Assembly (NCBI GenBank): GCA_028278205.1 | Contig: JANQES010000069.1 | Span: forward strand, 48,664-112,663 | Direction of reading: 5' to 3' | Length of the DNA stretch: 64,000 bases | Origin: Rhodothermales bacterium | Lineage (GTDB): Bacteria > Bacteroidota > Rhodothermia > Rhodothermales > Bin80 | Shown: positions 18,296-26,341 of the stretch, piece by piece | Position numbering within the stretch: the first letter of the stretch is position 1 | Layout of the letters: each line of letters begins with the position of its first letter | The notes under the pieces: model-generated | What the model saw: only the letters and a program-made list of their open reading frames with translations | What the model was told of the DNA's origin: nothing | Database searches by the model: none | Made by a program: the position numbers and the translations under genes

Positions 18296-19078
18296 ATGAA
18301 ACTCTACGACCTGTCGCAACCTCTGAACCAGGAAGTCCACGCCTGGCCGTATTACCCGCCGTTCGAGGTCAAATACATCAAGCGCAAGAGCGAGCACGGT
18401 GTTAATGCGCAATACATCCAGACGTCCAACCACATCGGCACCCACCTCGATGCGCCGCGTCACTTCGTCACCGGCGGCATGACGGTCGATCAGATCCCGC
18501 TCGACTGGCTCTACGGCCCCGGCGTCATCGTCAATCTCTCGGATGAAATGGACGATCTCGACGTCTACACCCCGGAGATGATCGAAAGCCGCGTCGAAGT
18601 GCGCGAGGGCGACATCGTGATTCTCCACACCGGCTGGCATCGCTTCGCCCAGTTCGGCGAGACGCCCGACGAGGAGCGCTACATCCTCCGTCACCCCGGC
18701 GCGCATCCTGACATGGTGCCGTGGCTGCTCGAAAAGAAAGTCCACATCTGGGGCGTTGATGCCGTCTCGACCGATCATCCGATGGACCTGCCCATCGGGC
18801 GCTTCCTGGGCAAATTCATGCTCGGCCAGTGCGAGAAAGTCCGCGCGCTGTGCGAGGAAAAGTTCGGCGATCAACTCGACGTGCTCTTTCCGGAAGAGGA
18901 TTATCAACTCACCCACAACCGCCTCTTCCCCTTCAACTGCATGCACGTCGAAAACATGGGCGGCGACCTCAACGCGCCGGAGATCCAAAACCGACGCCTG
19001 ACTATCGGCATCTTCCCCTGGAAATTCAAAGGCGGTGAGGCGGCGTTCTGCCGGGCGGTGGCGTTTGTGGAAAAGTGA
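18296..19078 (+). CDS. Cyclase family protein (kynurenine-formamidase-like metal hydrolase)
   Basis: This 260-residue metal-dependent amidohydrolase-like enzyme has the hallmark metal motif SNHIGTHLDAPRHF. A family core follows (GDIVILHTGWHRFAQFG, HPGAHPDMVPWLLEKKVHIWGVDAVSTDHP). Bacterial relatives include kynurenine formamidase and isatin hydrolase, which open amide or cyclic imide bonds. The start at 18296 is preferred over an upstream ATG in the repeat hairpin, whose codons are repeat-derived. As the last gene of the hydroxylase-permease cluster it may open the ring of the oxidised heterocycle. Its stop faces the sulfotransferase gene across 23 nt. Confidence 0.88.
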   Translation: MKLYDLSQPLNQEVHAWPYYPPFEVKYIKRKSEHGVNAQYIQTSNHIGTHLDAPRHFVTGGMTVDQIPLDWLYGPGVIVNLSDEMDDLDVYTPEMIESRVEVREGDIVILHTGWHRFAQFGETPDEERYILRHPGAHPDMVPWLLEKKVHIWGVDAVSTDHPMDLPIGRFLGKFMLGQCEKVRALCEEKFGDQLDVLFPEEDYQLTHNRLFPFNCMHVENMGGDLNAPEIQNRRLTIGIFPWKFKGGEAAFCRAVAFVEK

Positions 19079-19101
19079 GTAGAAACAGTTTCTAACAGCA
19101 C

Positions 19102-19944
19102 TCAGGCCACTGCCGCCAGTTGCTCCGGCCCATTGACCAGATCCTGGCAGCGCTTACGAAACGCCGCCAGCTTCTCCTCGAACGCCGGGACGGCCTCGAT
19201 GCGCTTCAGCAGTAAGGCCTGGCCGACTTCGTAGAGCGCCTGATCCCACTGGTTCTTCTTCTTCAGGAGCGTGCTTATCTCCGAACCCAGACGCGCGTAG
19301 ACCGCCTCCACACGCGCCTCCACGGTCTTTTTTCGACCCCGGCTGACGTTCTGCCGGACGTAGGCCAGGTCGATGTTCGGAAAAAACGGGCGTAACGTCT
19401 CTTCGAAGAGCACCATGCTCTCGTCGTAGCGCTCGACGATGCCCATGAGTTGTAAGTGCTGCACCTGCCGTAGCGCTGCCACGAAATCCTCTTCTGCGAC
19501 GGAGGTGCCGGTTCTCACGAAGTGGTCGCAAAGACGGCGGGTCTGAAAGTTGCGAATCGTAGCGCCGGACGAGGGGCTCATTCGCCACATTACGTATTCC
19601 GGAAAAATCATCTTTTTGGCATTGACGGCGCCGGCCCCGTTCGACTTTTGCCGTGCTTCGAAGTTGTAAACCGAGCCTACGCGGTCTATCGGATGGCGGA
19701 GCATGACCAGCGGTAAGATGCGCGTGCCGTCGAGTTCCGGCATGGGGAAGTGTACGTGATGGCTGGAGAGGGCACAGAGGCTCTCGTGTTGGGTAAGATA
19801 ATCGCTCAGGTAGGCGGGGCCGGTGCGCATCTTCTCGTCGTCGGTGTGTTCGACGAAGCGGTCTCCGAAACAGGTACGCAGGCTCCAATCCAGGGTGGTG
19901 CCGGCGTTTTTGAACAGATGGCAATGAACAAGGACAGTACGCAT
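19102..19944 (-). CDS. Sulfotransferase family 2-like protein
   Basis: This 280-residue protein is related to carbohydrate/heparan O-sulfotransferases using PAPS. The 5'-phosphosulfate loop is HLFKNAGTTLDWSL near the N-terminus and the 3'-phosphate motif is VMLRHPIDRVGSVYNF. Helical C-terminal half, no signal peptide or membrane anchor. Likely substrate is a cell-surface sugar, but nothing in the neighbourhood confirms this. It is convergent with the cyclase gene. Confidence 0.82.
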   Translation of the reverse strand: MRTVLVHCHLFKNAGTTLDWSLRTCFGDRFVEHTDDEKMRTGPAYLSDYLTQHESLCALSSHHVHFPMPELDGTRILPLVMLRHPIDRVGSVYNFEARQKSNGAGAVNAKKMIFPEYVMWRMSPSSGATIRNFQTRRLCDHFVRTGTSVAEEDFVAALRQVQHLQLMGIVERYDESMVLFEETLRPFFPNIDLAYVRQNVSRGRKKTVEARVEAVYARLGSEISTLLKKKNQWDQALYEVGQALLLKRIEAVPAFEEKLAAFRKRCQDLVNGPEQLAAVA

Positions 19945-20089
19945 GGCCTGTTACGGATTGTTGACGCTGGGACGACGAACAAGCCTAAATACGCACGCTA
20001 TGTTTCCTTATGCTTATCCGATTGTTAGCGCGATGTAGCGAAAAGATTAAGACGGCATCGGTGTACTGGTAAGCCTTGCTTGCAACGCC

Positions 20090-21460
20090 TCACCGCATCG
20101 CAAAACGTGCCATAAAATGCCGCAGCATCGGCGGTTGTTCGACGATGCGGATGCCACGCACCTGATCGCGATGCTCGTACACCTCAAGGATCGACTCGAC
20201 GACGTAGTCGATGTGGCTTTTGGTGTAGACGCGGCGGGGGATGGCCAGGCGCACCAGCTCGTGCTCGGCGTAGGTCTCGGCGCCGGTGGCCGGGTCGCGC
20301 GTGCCGAACATCACCGAACCGATCTCGACCGCGCGGATGCCGCCGTGGCGGTAGAGTTCGACGACGAGCGCCTGGCCCGGATAGTGCGCCTGCGGCAGGT
20401 GCGGCAGCATCGCCTGCGCGTCGATGTAGATGGCATGGCCGCCGGGTGGCTGCACGATGGGCACGCCCGCCTCGGCGATGTGCTCGCCCAGGTACCGCGT
20501 CGAAGCCGAGCGGTAGCGCTGGTAGTCGAGCGCGAGCGCTTCGTAAAGCCCGACGGCGATGGCTTCGAGGTCGCGCCCGGCCAGGCCGCCGTAGGTCGGG
20601 AAGCCTTCGGTCAAGATCAAGATCTCCTCTTCCTGGCGGGCCACGGCGTCGTCGTTGGAACACAGAAACCCGCCGATATTCGCCATGCCGTCTTTCTTGG
20701 CGCTCATCGTGCAACCGTCGGCATACGAAAACATCTCACGGGCGATGTCGATCAGATCGGTCTCGGCGTATTCGGGCGAGCGTGTTTTGATGAAGTACGC
20801 ATTCTCCGCAAAGCGACAGGCATCGACGTAGAACGGCACGCCGCGCGCCTGGCAAATCTCCGCCATCGCCCGCATGTTATCCATCGACACGGGCTGGCCG
20901 CCGCCGCCGTTGTTGGTGATGGTGATCATGGCGAAAGGCACCTTGCCGGTATTCTCGTCGAGCACGTGCTCCAGCGCTGCCAGATCGATGTTGCCCTTGA
21001 AGGGATGGTAGGCTGCCAGATCGCGCGACTCGGCGCAGGGCAGGTCGATGGCTGTGGCGCCGGCGGCTTCGATGTTGGCGCGGGTGGTGTCGAAGTGGGT
21101 GTTGTTGGGCACCACGTCGCCGGGCTTGACGAGCGTGGTGGCCAGGATGCGTTCGGCGGCGCGGCCCTGGTGTGTCGGGATGACGTGGCGAAAGCCGAAG
21201 ATGTCTTTGACGGTGTGCTTAAACCGGTGAAAACTCGGGCTGCCCGCGTACGACTCGTCGCCTTGCATCATCGCGCCCCATTGGTGGGCGCTCATCGCGC
21301 CGGTGCCGCTGTCGGTCAACAGGTCGATCAAGATGGCGTCGGAGGCGACGCGAAAGAGGTTGTAGCCGGCTTCGGCGAGGATCTGCGCGCGTTCTTCCGG
21401 GTCCGTCATCCGGATCGGCTCGACCACCTTGATCCGGAACGGTTCGATTATTCTAGCCAT
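20090..21460 (-). CDS. Tyrosine phenol-lyase / tryptophanase family enzyme
   Basis: This 456-residue PLP-dependent beta-eliminating lyase splits an aromatic amino acid into pyruvate, ammonia and phenol or indole. The PLP-lysine motif is CTMSAKKDGMANIGGFLCS. Other family blocks are ITNNGGGGQPVSMDNMR, FYVDACRFAENAYFIK and the C-terminal IPRRVYTKSHIDYV. Length equals known tyrosine phenol-lyases, and NIGGFL and IPRRVYT are closer to those than to tryptophanase as I remember them, but specificity is not certain. ATG 21460 is preferred over 21538, whose 26 extra codons look non-native. Confidence 0.88.
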   Translation of the reverse strand: MARIIEPFRIKVVEPIRMTDPEERAQILAEAGYNLFRVASDAILIDLLTDSGTGAMSAHQWGAMMQGDESYAGSPSFHRFKHTVKDIFGFRHVIPTHQGRAAERILATTLVKPGDVVPNNTHFDTTRANIEAAGATAIDLPCAESRDLAAYHPFKGNIDLAALEHVLDENTGKVPFAMITITNNGGGGQPVSMDNMRAMAEICQARGVPFYVDACRFAENAYFIKTRSPEYAETDLIDIAREMFSYADGCTMSAKKDGMANIGGFLCSNDDAVARQEEEILILTEGFPTYGGLAGRDLEAIAVGLYEALALDYQRYRSASTRYLGEHIAEAGVPIVQPPGGHAIYIDAQAMLPHLPQAHYPGQALVVELYRHGGIRAVEIGSVMFGTRDPATGAETYAEHELVRLAIPRRVYTKSHIDYVVESILEVYEHRDQVRGIRIVEQPPMLRHFMARFAMR

Positions 21461-21581
21461 GAAGGGGTGGTTTTTTCGAGGGTGGAATTGTGTCGGTATG
21501 GGCGCAAGGTACATCCGCCCGTGCTTTCGATGGGTCAATCTCAGGTGAAAAGAAGAGCTTCTGTGGATTTGGATTTTTAGT

Positions 21582-21656
21582 TTAACCGCAGAGGACGCTG
21601 AGTTCGCAGAAGGAGCTTTAGCTTACTCAGCGCCCTCAGCGTCCTCTGCGGTTTAA
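21582..21656. repeat. Hairpin repeat, CCGCAGAGGACGC family
   Basis: ACCGCAGAGGACGCTGAG at 21585-21602 is perfectly inverted within 21626-21654. Partial extra units (TTCGCAGAAGG, CTCAGCGCC) sit in the loop. It is the same word family as the element at 42179-42262. The remaining 21461-21750 gap shows nothing else. Confidence 0.9.
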
Positions 21657-21750
21657 GCAATCCGCAAATCGCCTGTATTATCTCTGGATTACGTTACCAG
21701 ACCGTCTCTTTGAAGTCACTCATCTTATCTAGAAGCGCCTTAACAGCCTC

Positions 21751-22236
21751 TCACGCTGCCAAAGCTTTCTTCAACATCACGATTTGCCCGGCGTGGTAGA
21801 GGTTGTGTTGGATGACGCCGTGGAGCAGGAAATAATAGGAATAAGGCCTGCCGGGGACGAAGTGCCCCGCCGCCGTGTCGAGCATGTCGTCGGTGACGCG
21901 GGCGATGGCTTCGCGCAGCACGTAATGAGTGGCTTCGAGCGTCGTCAGCGCCTCGCGCCAGGCGTCTTCGCTCGTGTCTGGTATCGCCGGAAAGTTCTCT
22001 TCATCCGGGACGTTGATCGGGATGCCCTCGAGGGCTTTGCGCGTGGCGTCTTCCCAGGCGGTGATGTGAAGAACGAGTTCCCAGATGCTGTGGGCGTTCG
22101 GCAGAGGCCGCGCTGCCGCCTGCTCCGCCGTGACGTCGAGCAGGATTTCGCGCAGCGCTGGGCCGTGCCACGCCTCGCCGTGGTAAGAGCGCTTGAGTTG
22201 GTCGAGAATGCGGTCGATTTCGGTCATGGATCTCAC
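21751..22236 (-). CDS. DinB-family metal-binding four-helix protein
   Basis: This 161-residue DinB/YfiT-like protein is a four-helix bundle that usually holds a metal with three His residues. The motif ELVLHITAWEDATRKAL and the C-terminal HGVIQHNLYHAGQIVMLKKA provide them. Relatives include thiol-dependent transferases (bacillithiol/mycothiol S-transferases), but the substrate here is unknown. A start three codons later (MTEIDRIL) is equally possible. An octad-repeat hairpin lies upstream, between it and the GroES-like gene. Confidence 0.85.
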   Translation of the reverse strand: MRSMTEIDRILDQLKRSYHGEAWHGPALREILLDVTAEQAAARPLPNAHSIWELVLHITAWEDATRKALEGIPINVPDEENFPAIPDTSEDAWREALTTLEATHYVLREAIARVTDDMLDTAAGHFVPGRPYSYYFLLHGVIQHNLYHAGQIVMLKKALAA

Positions 22237-22262
22237 GGCATCTGCTTCGAAAAGACGGGTTC

Positions 22263-22382
22263 AGTGTTATGGTGTTTGAGTGTTACAGTGTTTTGGTGTT
22301 TTAGTATGATCACCTCACACGAGCCGAAGGCGACTGACGAAGTAAACACTAAAACACGATAACACTAAAAGACCATAACACT
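22263..22382. repeat. Octad-repeat hairpin, word GTGTTATG/GTGTTTTG
   Basis: The left arm (22263-22306) reads as octads GTGTTATG, GTGTTTGA, GTGTTACA, GTGTTTTG, GTGTTTTA. The right arm (22348-22382) is made of inverted units (ACTAAAACAC, AACACTAAAAG, CATAACACT). It lies between two co-directional minus-strand genes, five bases after the GroES-like stop. Confidence 0.9.
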
Positions 22383-22386
22383 CCAA

Positions 22387-22785
22387 TCACTCATCCTCCT
22401 CATCCAACATCCCTTCGATCTCATTGAGGATATCGTCGGAGTCGGGGCGGACGAGGGCGAGGATGGCGTTGTGCGGGACGATGAGGTATTTCTTCTTTTC
22501 GTAGGCGAGGTCGATGGCTTCTTTGCGGAGGAAGAGCGCATAGTCGCCGGGTTGGGCTTGCAGGGGGAGGTAGCGCACCGCCTCTTTCTGCCCTGCCCAC
22601 GGCTCGCCTTCGGTGTATTCCGGGTTAGGGATGAGGTGGCCCGGCCCGACGTGCGCCACACGCCCGCCGCCTACCTTGTCGCGTTCGGCCACCGAGGCTG
22701 GCAGCACCAGCCCCGCATCGGTTTTCTGTTCGCCTTCGTCCGGCTCGATCAGCACCCGGTCGCCGACGATGATAAGTTCAGGCAT
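22387..22785 (-). CDS. GroES-like co-chaperonin family protein
   Basis: This 132-residue protein has the cpn10 beginning (IIVGDRVLIEPDEGEQKTDAGLVLP) and the family ending pattern (YLIVPHNAILALVR), but is longer than the usual 95-100 residues. It carries extra sequence in the middle (NPEYTEGEPWAGQKEAVRYLP) and an acidic tail (SDDILNEIEGMLDEEDE). No groL is adjacent. It could be a divergent co-chaperonin or a paralogue with another role. ATG 22785 is chosen because codons upstream of it are repeat-derived (QNPKS, from a TTTTGGATT array). Confidence 0.8.
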   Translation of the reverse strand: MPELIIVGDRVLIEPDEGEQKTDAGLVLPASVAERDKVGGGRVAHVGPGHLIPNPEYTEGEPWAGQKEAVRYLPLQAQPGDYALFLRKEAIDLAYEKKKYLIVPHNAILALVRPDSDDILNEIEGMLDEEDE

Positions 22786-22790
22786 TACCG

Positions 22791-22818
22791 ATTTTGGATT
22801 TTGGATTGTGGAGGTCAG
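22791..22818. repeat. Single-arm TTTTGGATT heptad array
   Basis: A short run of the GATTTTG word without a clear inverted partner lies immediately upstream of the GroES-like start. It belongs to the same word family as the arrays at 36337, 43851, 45347 and 46436. Confidence 0.7.
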
Positions 22819-22878
22819 GTATCCCATCATTATCCACTATCCACCTTTTACGATCTTTATCCATCCGCGTTCATCTTT

Positions 22879-22989
22879 GCAACCGCAGATGAACGCGGAT
22901 GGACGCAGATGATAGGCGCTGAACGGTGCCCTATCCGCGTTCATCTGCGCCCATCTGCCTCAATCTGCGGTTGCATTAATCTGCGGTTG
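22879..22989. repeat. Decad-repeat hairpin, word GATGAACGC, with an extra unit over a stop codon
   Basis: The left arm (22879-22916: GCAACCGCAGATGAACGCGG and more) pairs with the right arm (22929-22974). One further unit, TTAATCTGCGGTTGC, continues to 22989 and overlaps the stop codon and last codons of the minus-strand symporter gene. It is the same family as 8681, 18165 and 27256. Confidence 0.9.
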
Positions 22990-24781
22990 CCGTTTGTCGG
23001 CGTCCGATGTCCCACCAGAGGAAGGCGGCGCAGGCGGCGGCCAGCACGAGGCAGAGCACGAACGTGCCCGTGTTGCCCAGCAGCAGGTAGCCCGTGCCGA
23101 AGAGCGCCGAATAGACGAGTACCACCCCGGCGATCCAGTTGAGCGCCAACGCGCCCAGGCCCGTGTCCGGCTGCACGTCGGCCTGCCGTTCCGCCACCGG
23201 ACCCCAGCCCGGCCCGCCGGGGCGCACGTGGCGATAGAACGCGTCGAGCACGGCCTCGTCCGTCGGGCGGGTGACGAACGTGACGATCAGCCAGATGACC
23301 GTCGTAATGGAAACGACCGTGAACAAGTTGATCGGGAATTCTGCATCCAGGCCCGGAATCCGCACCCCGATGCGCCAGAGGATCACCATCAGGATCGGGA
23401 TGACCGTAGCAGTCAATTCGCTCCAGGCGCTGATGCGCCACCAGTACCAGCGCAAGATCAGCACCAGCCCCAGGCCCGCCGAGGCCGTCAAGATCAGCCC
23501 CCAGGCCTCGCTGATCGATTCGAGCTGTGTGGTGACGAGGATGGCAATGAGGGCCACCAGAAACGTAAAGAGCCGCGACATCACCACGTAATAGCGCTCG
23601 TCGCCGTCGGTCTTGACGAAGCGCCGCCAGAAGTCGTTGACCAGATACGAGACGCCCCAGTTGAGTTGCGTCGAGATGGTGCTCATGAAGGCGGCCAGGA
23701 ACGCCGCTAGCAGCAGGCCGAGCACGCCGGAGGGCAGCACGTCGCGCATCGCCAGGACGAAACCCTCGCGGGTGTCTTCGAGGTCGGGGTAGAGCACGAG
23801 CGAGGCCAGCGCCACCAGGATCCACGGCCACGGGCGCAGGCAGTAGTGCGCGATGGTGAACCAGAGCGTGGCGAACAGCGAGTTCTTCTCATCCTTCGCG
23901 CTCATCATCCGCTGGGCGATGTAGCCGCCGCCGCCCGGCTCGGCCCCCGGATACCAACTCGACCACCACTGGATGCCGATGAAGGCGACGAAGGCCGGAA
24001 TCGTCAGCGCCATCGCCGCCACGCCCTCGGCAGCTTCGCCGAAGGTCGGCAGCAGGCGGAATGTTTCGGGGGGCAGCTTGGCCTTCAAGCCCGCGATGCC
24101 GCCCACCGCCGGGTCGTCGAGCACGTAGACGGCCAGCAAGATCGACCCCACAATGGCGATGACGAACTGAAAGGCATCCGTCACCGTGACGCCCCACAGG
24201 CCCGAAAGCAGCGAATAGACCGCCACGAGCAGCACCAGCAGGCTCACCAGCATCAACGCCGCGCTCAACTCGAAGCCCAGGATCGTGAACGACGTCTGCC
24301 CGAAAAGCGTCAGGTCCGGAAAAAGCACCTTGATGACCGTCTCCATCGCCAGCGACACCCAGCCGACGATGATCACGTTCATCAACAGGCCGAAGTAGAT
24401 CGCCTTGATGCCGCGCAGCCACGCCGCCGGTTTGCCCGTATACCGCATCTCGACGAACTCCACGTCGGTCAGGATACCGCTGCGGCGCCAGAGTTTGGCG
24501 AAGAAAAACACCGTCAGCATTCCGCCGAAGGCAAAGTTCCACCAGAGCCAGTTGCCGGCAATGCCGTTCTGCGCCACCAGTTCGGTGACGGCCAGCGGCG
24601 TGTCTGCGGCGAACGTGGTGGCCACCATACTCGTGCCGGCCAGCCACCACGGCATGTTGCGCCCGCTCAGAAAAAACTCCGACGTATTTTTTCCCGCCCG
24701 CCGGTAATAATAAATCGCGATGCCGAAAGAGAAGAGGAAATAAACAACGATCAACGACCAGTCGAGCGCAGAAAGAGCCAT
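22976..24781 (-). CDS. Sodium:solute symporter family transporter
   Basis: This 601-residue inner-membrane protein of the SSS family has about 13-14 hydrophobic helices. It shows the family beginning SALDWSLIVVYFLFSFGIAI, then FFLSGRNMPWWLAGTSMVAT with the sodium-site region, and VEFVEMRYTGKPAAWLRG. The substrate (sugar, amino acid or carboxylate) cannot be told from sequence. The C-terminus ends QTATAD, where ACC GCA GAT TAA is repeat sequence, so the repeat array again supplies the end of the gene. ATG 24781 gives the expected family N-terminus. Confidence 0.93.
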   Translation of the reverse strand: MALSALDWSLIVVYFLFSFGIAIYYYRRAGKNTSEFFLSGRNMPWWLAGTSMVATTFAADTPLAVTELVAQNGIAGNWLWWNFAFGGMLTVFFFAKLWRRSGILTDVEFVEMRYTGKPAAWLRGIKAIYFGLLMNVIIVGWVSLAMETVIKVLFPDLTLFGQTSFTILGFELSAALMLVSLLVLLVAVYSLLSGLWGVTVTDAFQFVIAIVGSILLAVYVLDDPAVGGIAGLKAKLPPETFRLLPTFGEAAEGVAAMALTIPAFVAFIGIQWWSSWYPGAEPGGGGYIAQRMMSAKDEKNSLFATLWFTIAHYCLRPWPWILVALASLVLYPDLEDTREGFVLAMRDVLPSGVLGLLLAAFLAAFMSTISTQLNWGVSYLVNDFWRRFVKTDGDERYYVVMSRLFTFLVALIAILVTTQLESISEAWGLILTASAGLGLVLILRWYWWRISAWSELTATVIPILMVILWRIGVRIPGLDAEFPINLFTVVSITTVIWLIVTFVTRPTDEAVLDAFYRHVRPGGPGWGPVAERQADVQPDTGLGALALNWIAGVVLVYSALFGTGYLLLGNTGTFVLCLVLAAACAAFLWWDIGRRQTATAD

Positions 24782-24862
24782 GGGGATAGCCGGTAGGGGG
24801 CTGAAGAGGGGAAACGTGCCGGAAAGTAAACATTTTTTGAAATTGCGCCAGCAATTTCAAAA

Positions 24863-24898
24863 TAAAAAAAGCACAGCCACCAGAGAGATGGCTGTGCT
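24863..24898 (-). terminator. Rho-independent terminator (minus strand)
   Basis: AGCACAGCCA (24870-24879) and TGGCTGTGCT (24889-24898) form a perfect 10-bp stem. The A run just before it on the plus strand (24864-24870) becomes a T run after the hairpin on the minus strand. It would end transcripts coming from the 30-residue membrane peptide gene. Confidence 0.85.
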
Positions 24899-24961
24899 AA
24901 TCGCGGTGTTTTGCGGGCCTGCCCATGCCGGGCCGTGCGCAAAACGGGCGAAGGGCAAGCG

Positions 24962-25054
24962 CTACAAAAGCTCGAAGACGAGGAACAAGATAATGCTAAC
25001 CACGCCTGCGCCCAACGTCATCACTTTGATGGCTCGGTCGACAGGGTTTTTCAT
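24962..25054 (-). CDS. Small membrane peptide, 30 residues
   Basis: The minus strand from ATG 25054 encodes MKNPVDRAIKVMTLGAGVVS followed by a hydrophobic end (IILFLVFELL). This is a short basic N-terminus plus one membrane helix. A strong terminator follows on the same strand and an AT-rich promoter-like stretch (25075-25250) precedes it, so the transcription unit looks complete. No clear ribosome binding site is visible. I do not recognise a family; single-helix small proteins often modulate larger membrane proteins, for example the symporter gene downstream. Confidence 0.6.
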   Translation of the reverse strand: MKNPVDRAIKVMTLGAGVVSIILFLVFELL

Positions 25055-25264
25055 GGAGCGGTGGGTGTTTAGGAGTGCATCGTTACAAGGGGGTTACAAA
25101 TATAAGAACATATCTGCGTTTTGCAAGAGCCAAACCCCACATAATCGTAGGATTATTAAAAAAATTAAGCCCGAACGGTCTTTTTTCGTCTATTTTATTC
25201 GCAGATTGCGTCTCCAACGCACTTTTTTATCTGAAATTCCCCCCTGACCACTCGCCCAAAGCCC

Positions 25265-25381
25265 ATGAGCCTCGAACACTATTTTCAGGCATTCGCCGAA
25301 CGATTGCAGAGCAGCGCCCACGTTCGGACCGTCTACGGCGATCCCATCGAGACGCAGGACAAGACCGTCATTCCGGTGTAG
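25265..25381 (+). pseudogene. Truncated GerW/YtfJ-family gene start
   Basis: ATG 25265 encodes 38 residues (MSLEHYFQAFAERLQSSAHV, then TVYGDPIETQDKTVIPV) before TAG at 25379. This closely fits the N-terminal part of the GerW/YtfJ family, whose members continue about 80 residues with a Gly-rich middle. Here the frame stops directly after TVIPV. The sequence after the stop does not restore the family pattern in a way I can see. It could be a decayed gene or a short form. Confidence 0.55.
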
Positions 25382-25452
25382 GTTTTATCGCGGGCGTGTT
25401 GATCGGACGCCTGGCTGCATCCCGTTGAACCATCATCCATCGAGTTAAGAAC

Positions 25453-26208
25453 ATGGATAACCCTTCTCCTTCTTCGGAGGCCGTCGTCAAGATCGAGCCA
25501 CGCGGCAAACAGATCAACGTCAAACTGCTTTCCTCGACGCCCGCGCCGGCGGGCCTCGAACTCATCTACGACGGCAATCGCGATGCCATGGCGCTGGTCG
25601 ATCACCGCAAGAAAAGTTGCATCGTAGCCGAGGGATGGATGCGCGACTCTCCGGCCTCCGGCGTCGGCCCGATGCGCATCTCGGACACCGGCGAGCGCGC
25701 CGCGAAGCAGGGGCATCGTGCCCGGAAAGTTGATGGGCACGCTGATGGTGAAAAGCCGGAAGTCTTCTGGATTGCCGGCGAAACAGACGACGAGGTCTTG
25801 CCGACGCCGGTGACAAGCATGGTGCAATTCGCGCTTTTCTATCAACAGCGCCAGCAACGCCTCAACCAGCCTCCAGGCCCTGTCCTCCGGGGCGGCGGCG
25901 AGGACGACGAAGACGAAGAGGATAAAAAACCTCCGCAGGATGACAAATCCTGGCAAGAGGAATTGGAGGAGTTGTGGAGGAAATTTATGGATCTCCTCTG
26001 GGAGATCTTGTTCGACATCGAGTGTTGGATCTATGATCAACTGGAAGATGAAGAGGAAGCAGAGGACGATGATTGGGATTTCGAAGACGAACCAAAACTC
26101 AAACCGGTGGAGCGGGAGCCTCTCGATCCGTATGACTTCGAGCCGCCCAAAGGCTACAGGATCAGGACGATGCCGCCCTATGACCCCAAGAAGAAGAAAA
26201 AAAAGTGA
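25453..26208 (+). CDS. DUF4412-like protein lacking a signal peptide
   Basis: This 251-residue protein is a paralogue of the next gene: both share VVKIEPRGKQ/DHRKKS-type strands, a TGERAAKQGH/TGERATKQGY block and the ending DFEPPKGYRIR/AFEPPKGYRLR. Unlike the neighbour it begins without a signal peptide. It has a very acidic stretch (GGGEDDEDEEDKK) and a Trp-rich amphipathic region (WRKFMDLLWEILFDIECWIY), and ends in a Lys run. It may be a duplicated copy that lost export. The function of DUF4412 proteins is unknown. Confidence 0.7.
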   Translation: MDNPSPSSEAVVKIEPRGKQINVKLLSSTPAPAGLELIYDGNRDAMALVDHRKKSCIVAEGWMRDSPASGVGPMRISDTGERAAKQGHRARKVDGHADGEKPEVFWIAGETDDEVLPTPVTSMVQFALFYQQRQQRLNQPPGPVLRGGGEDDEDEEDKKPPQDDKSWQEELEELWRKFMDLLWEILFDIECWIYDQLEDEEEAEDDDWDFEDEPKLKPVEREPLDPYDFEPPKGYRIRTMPPYDPKKKKKK

Positions 26209-26341
26209 CGGGAGGTATCGTTACCCTGCCCGTAATTACGGCGGCTCAAGGCTTGCTTTAATTGTAGTAATTGCCGTGTTTTAGCTATCACTTACCGAAT
26301 AGCCGGACCGGCTTCCCTCATTAGCTCATGGAGGATTCACC

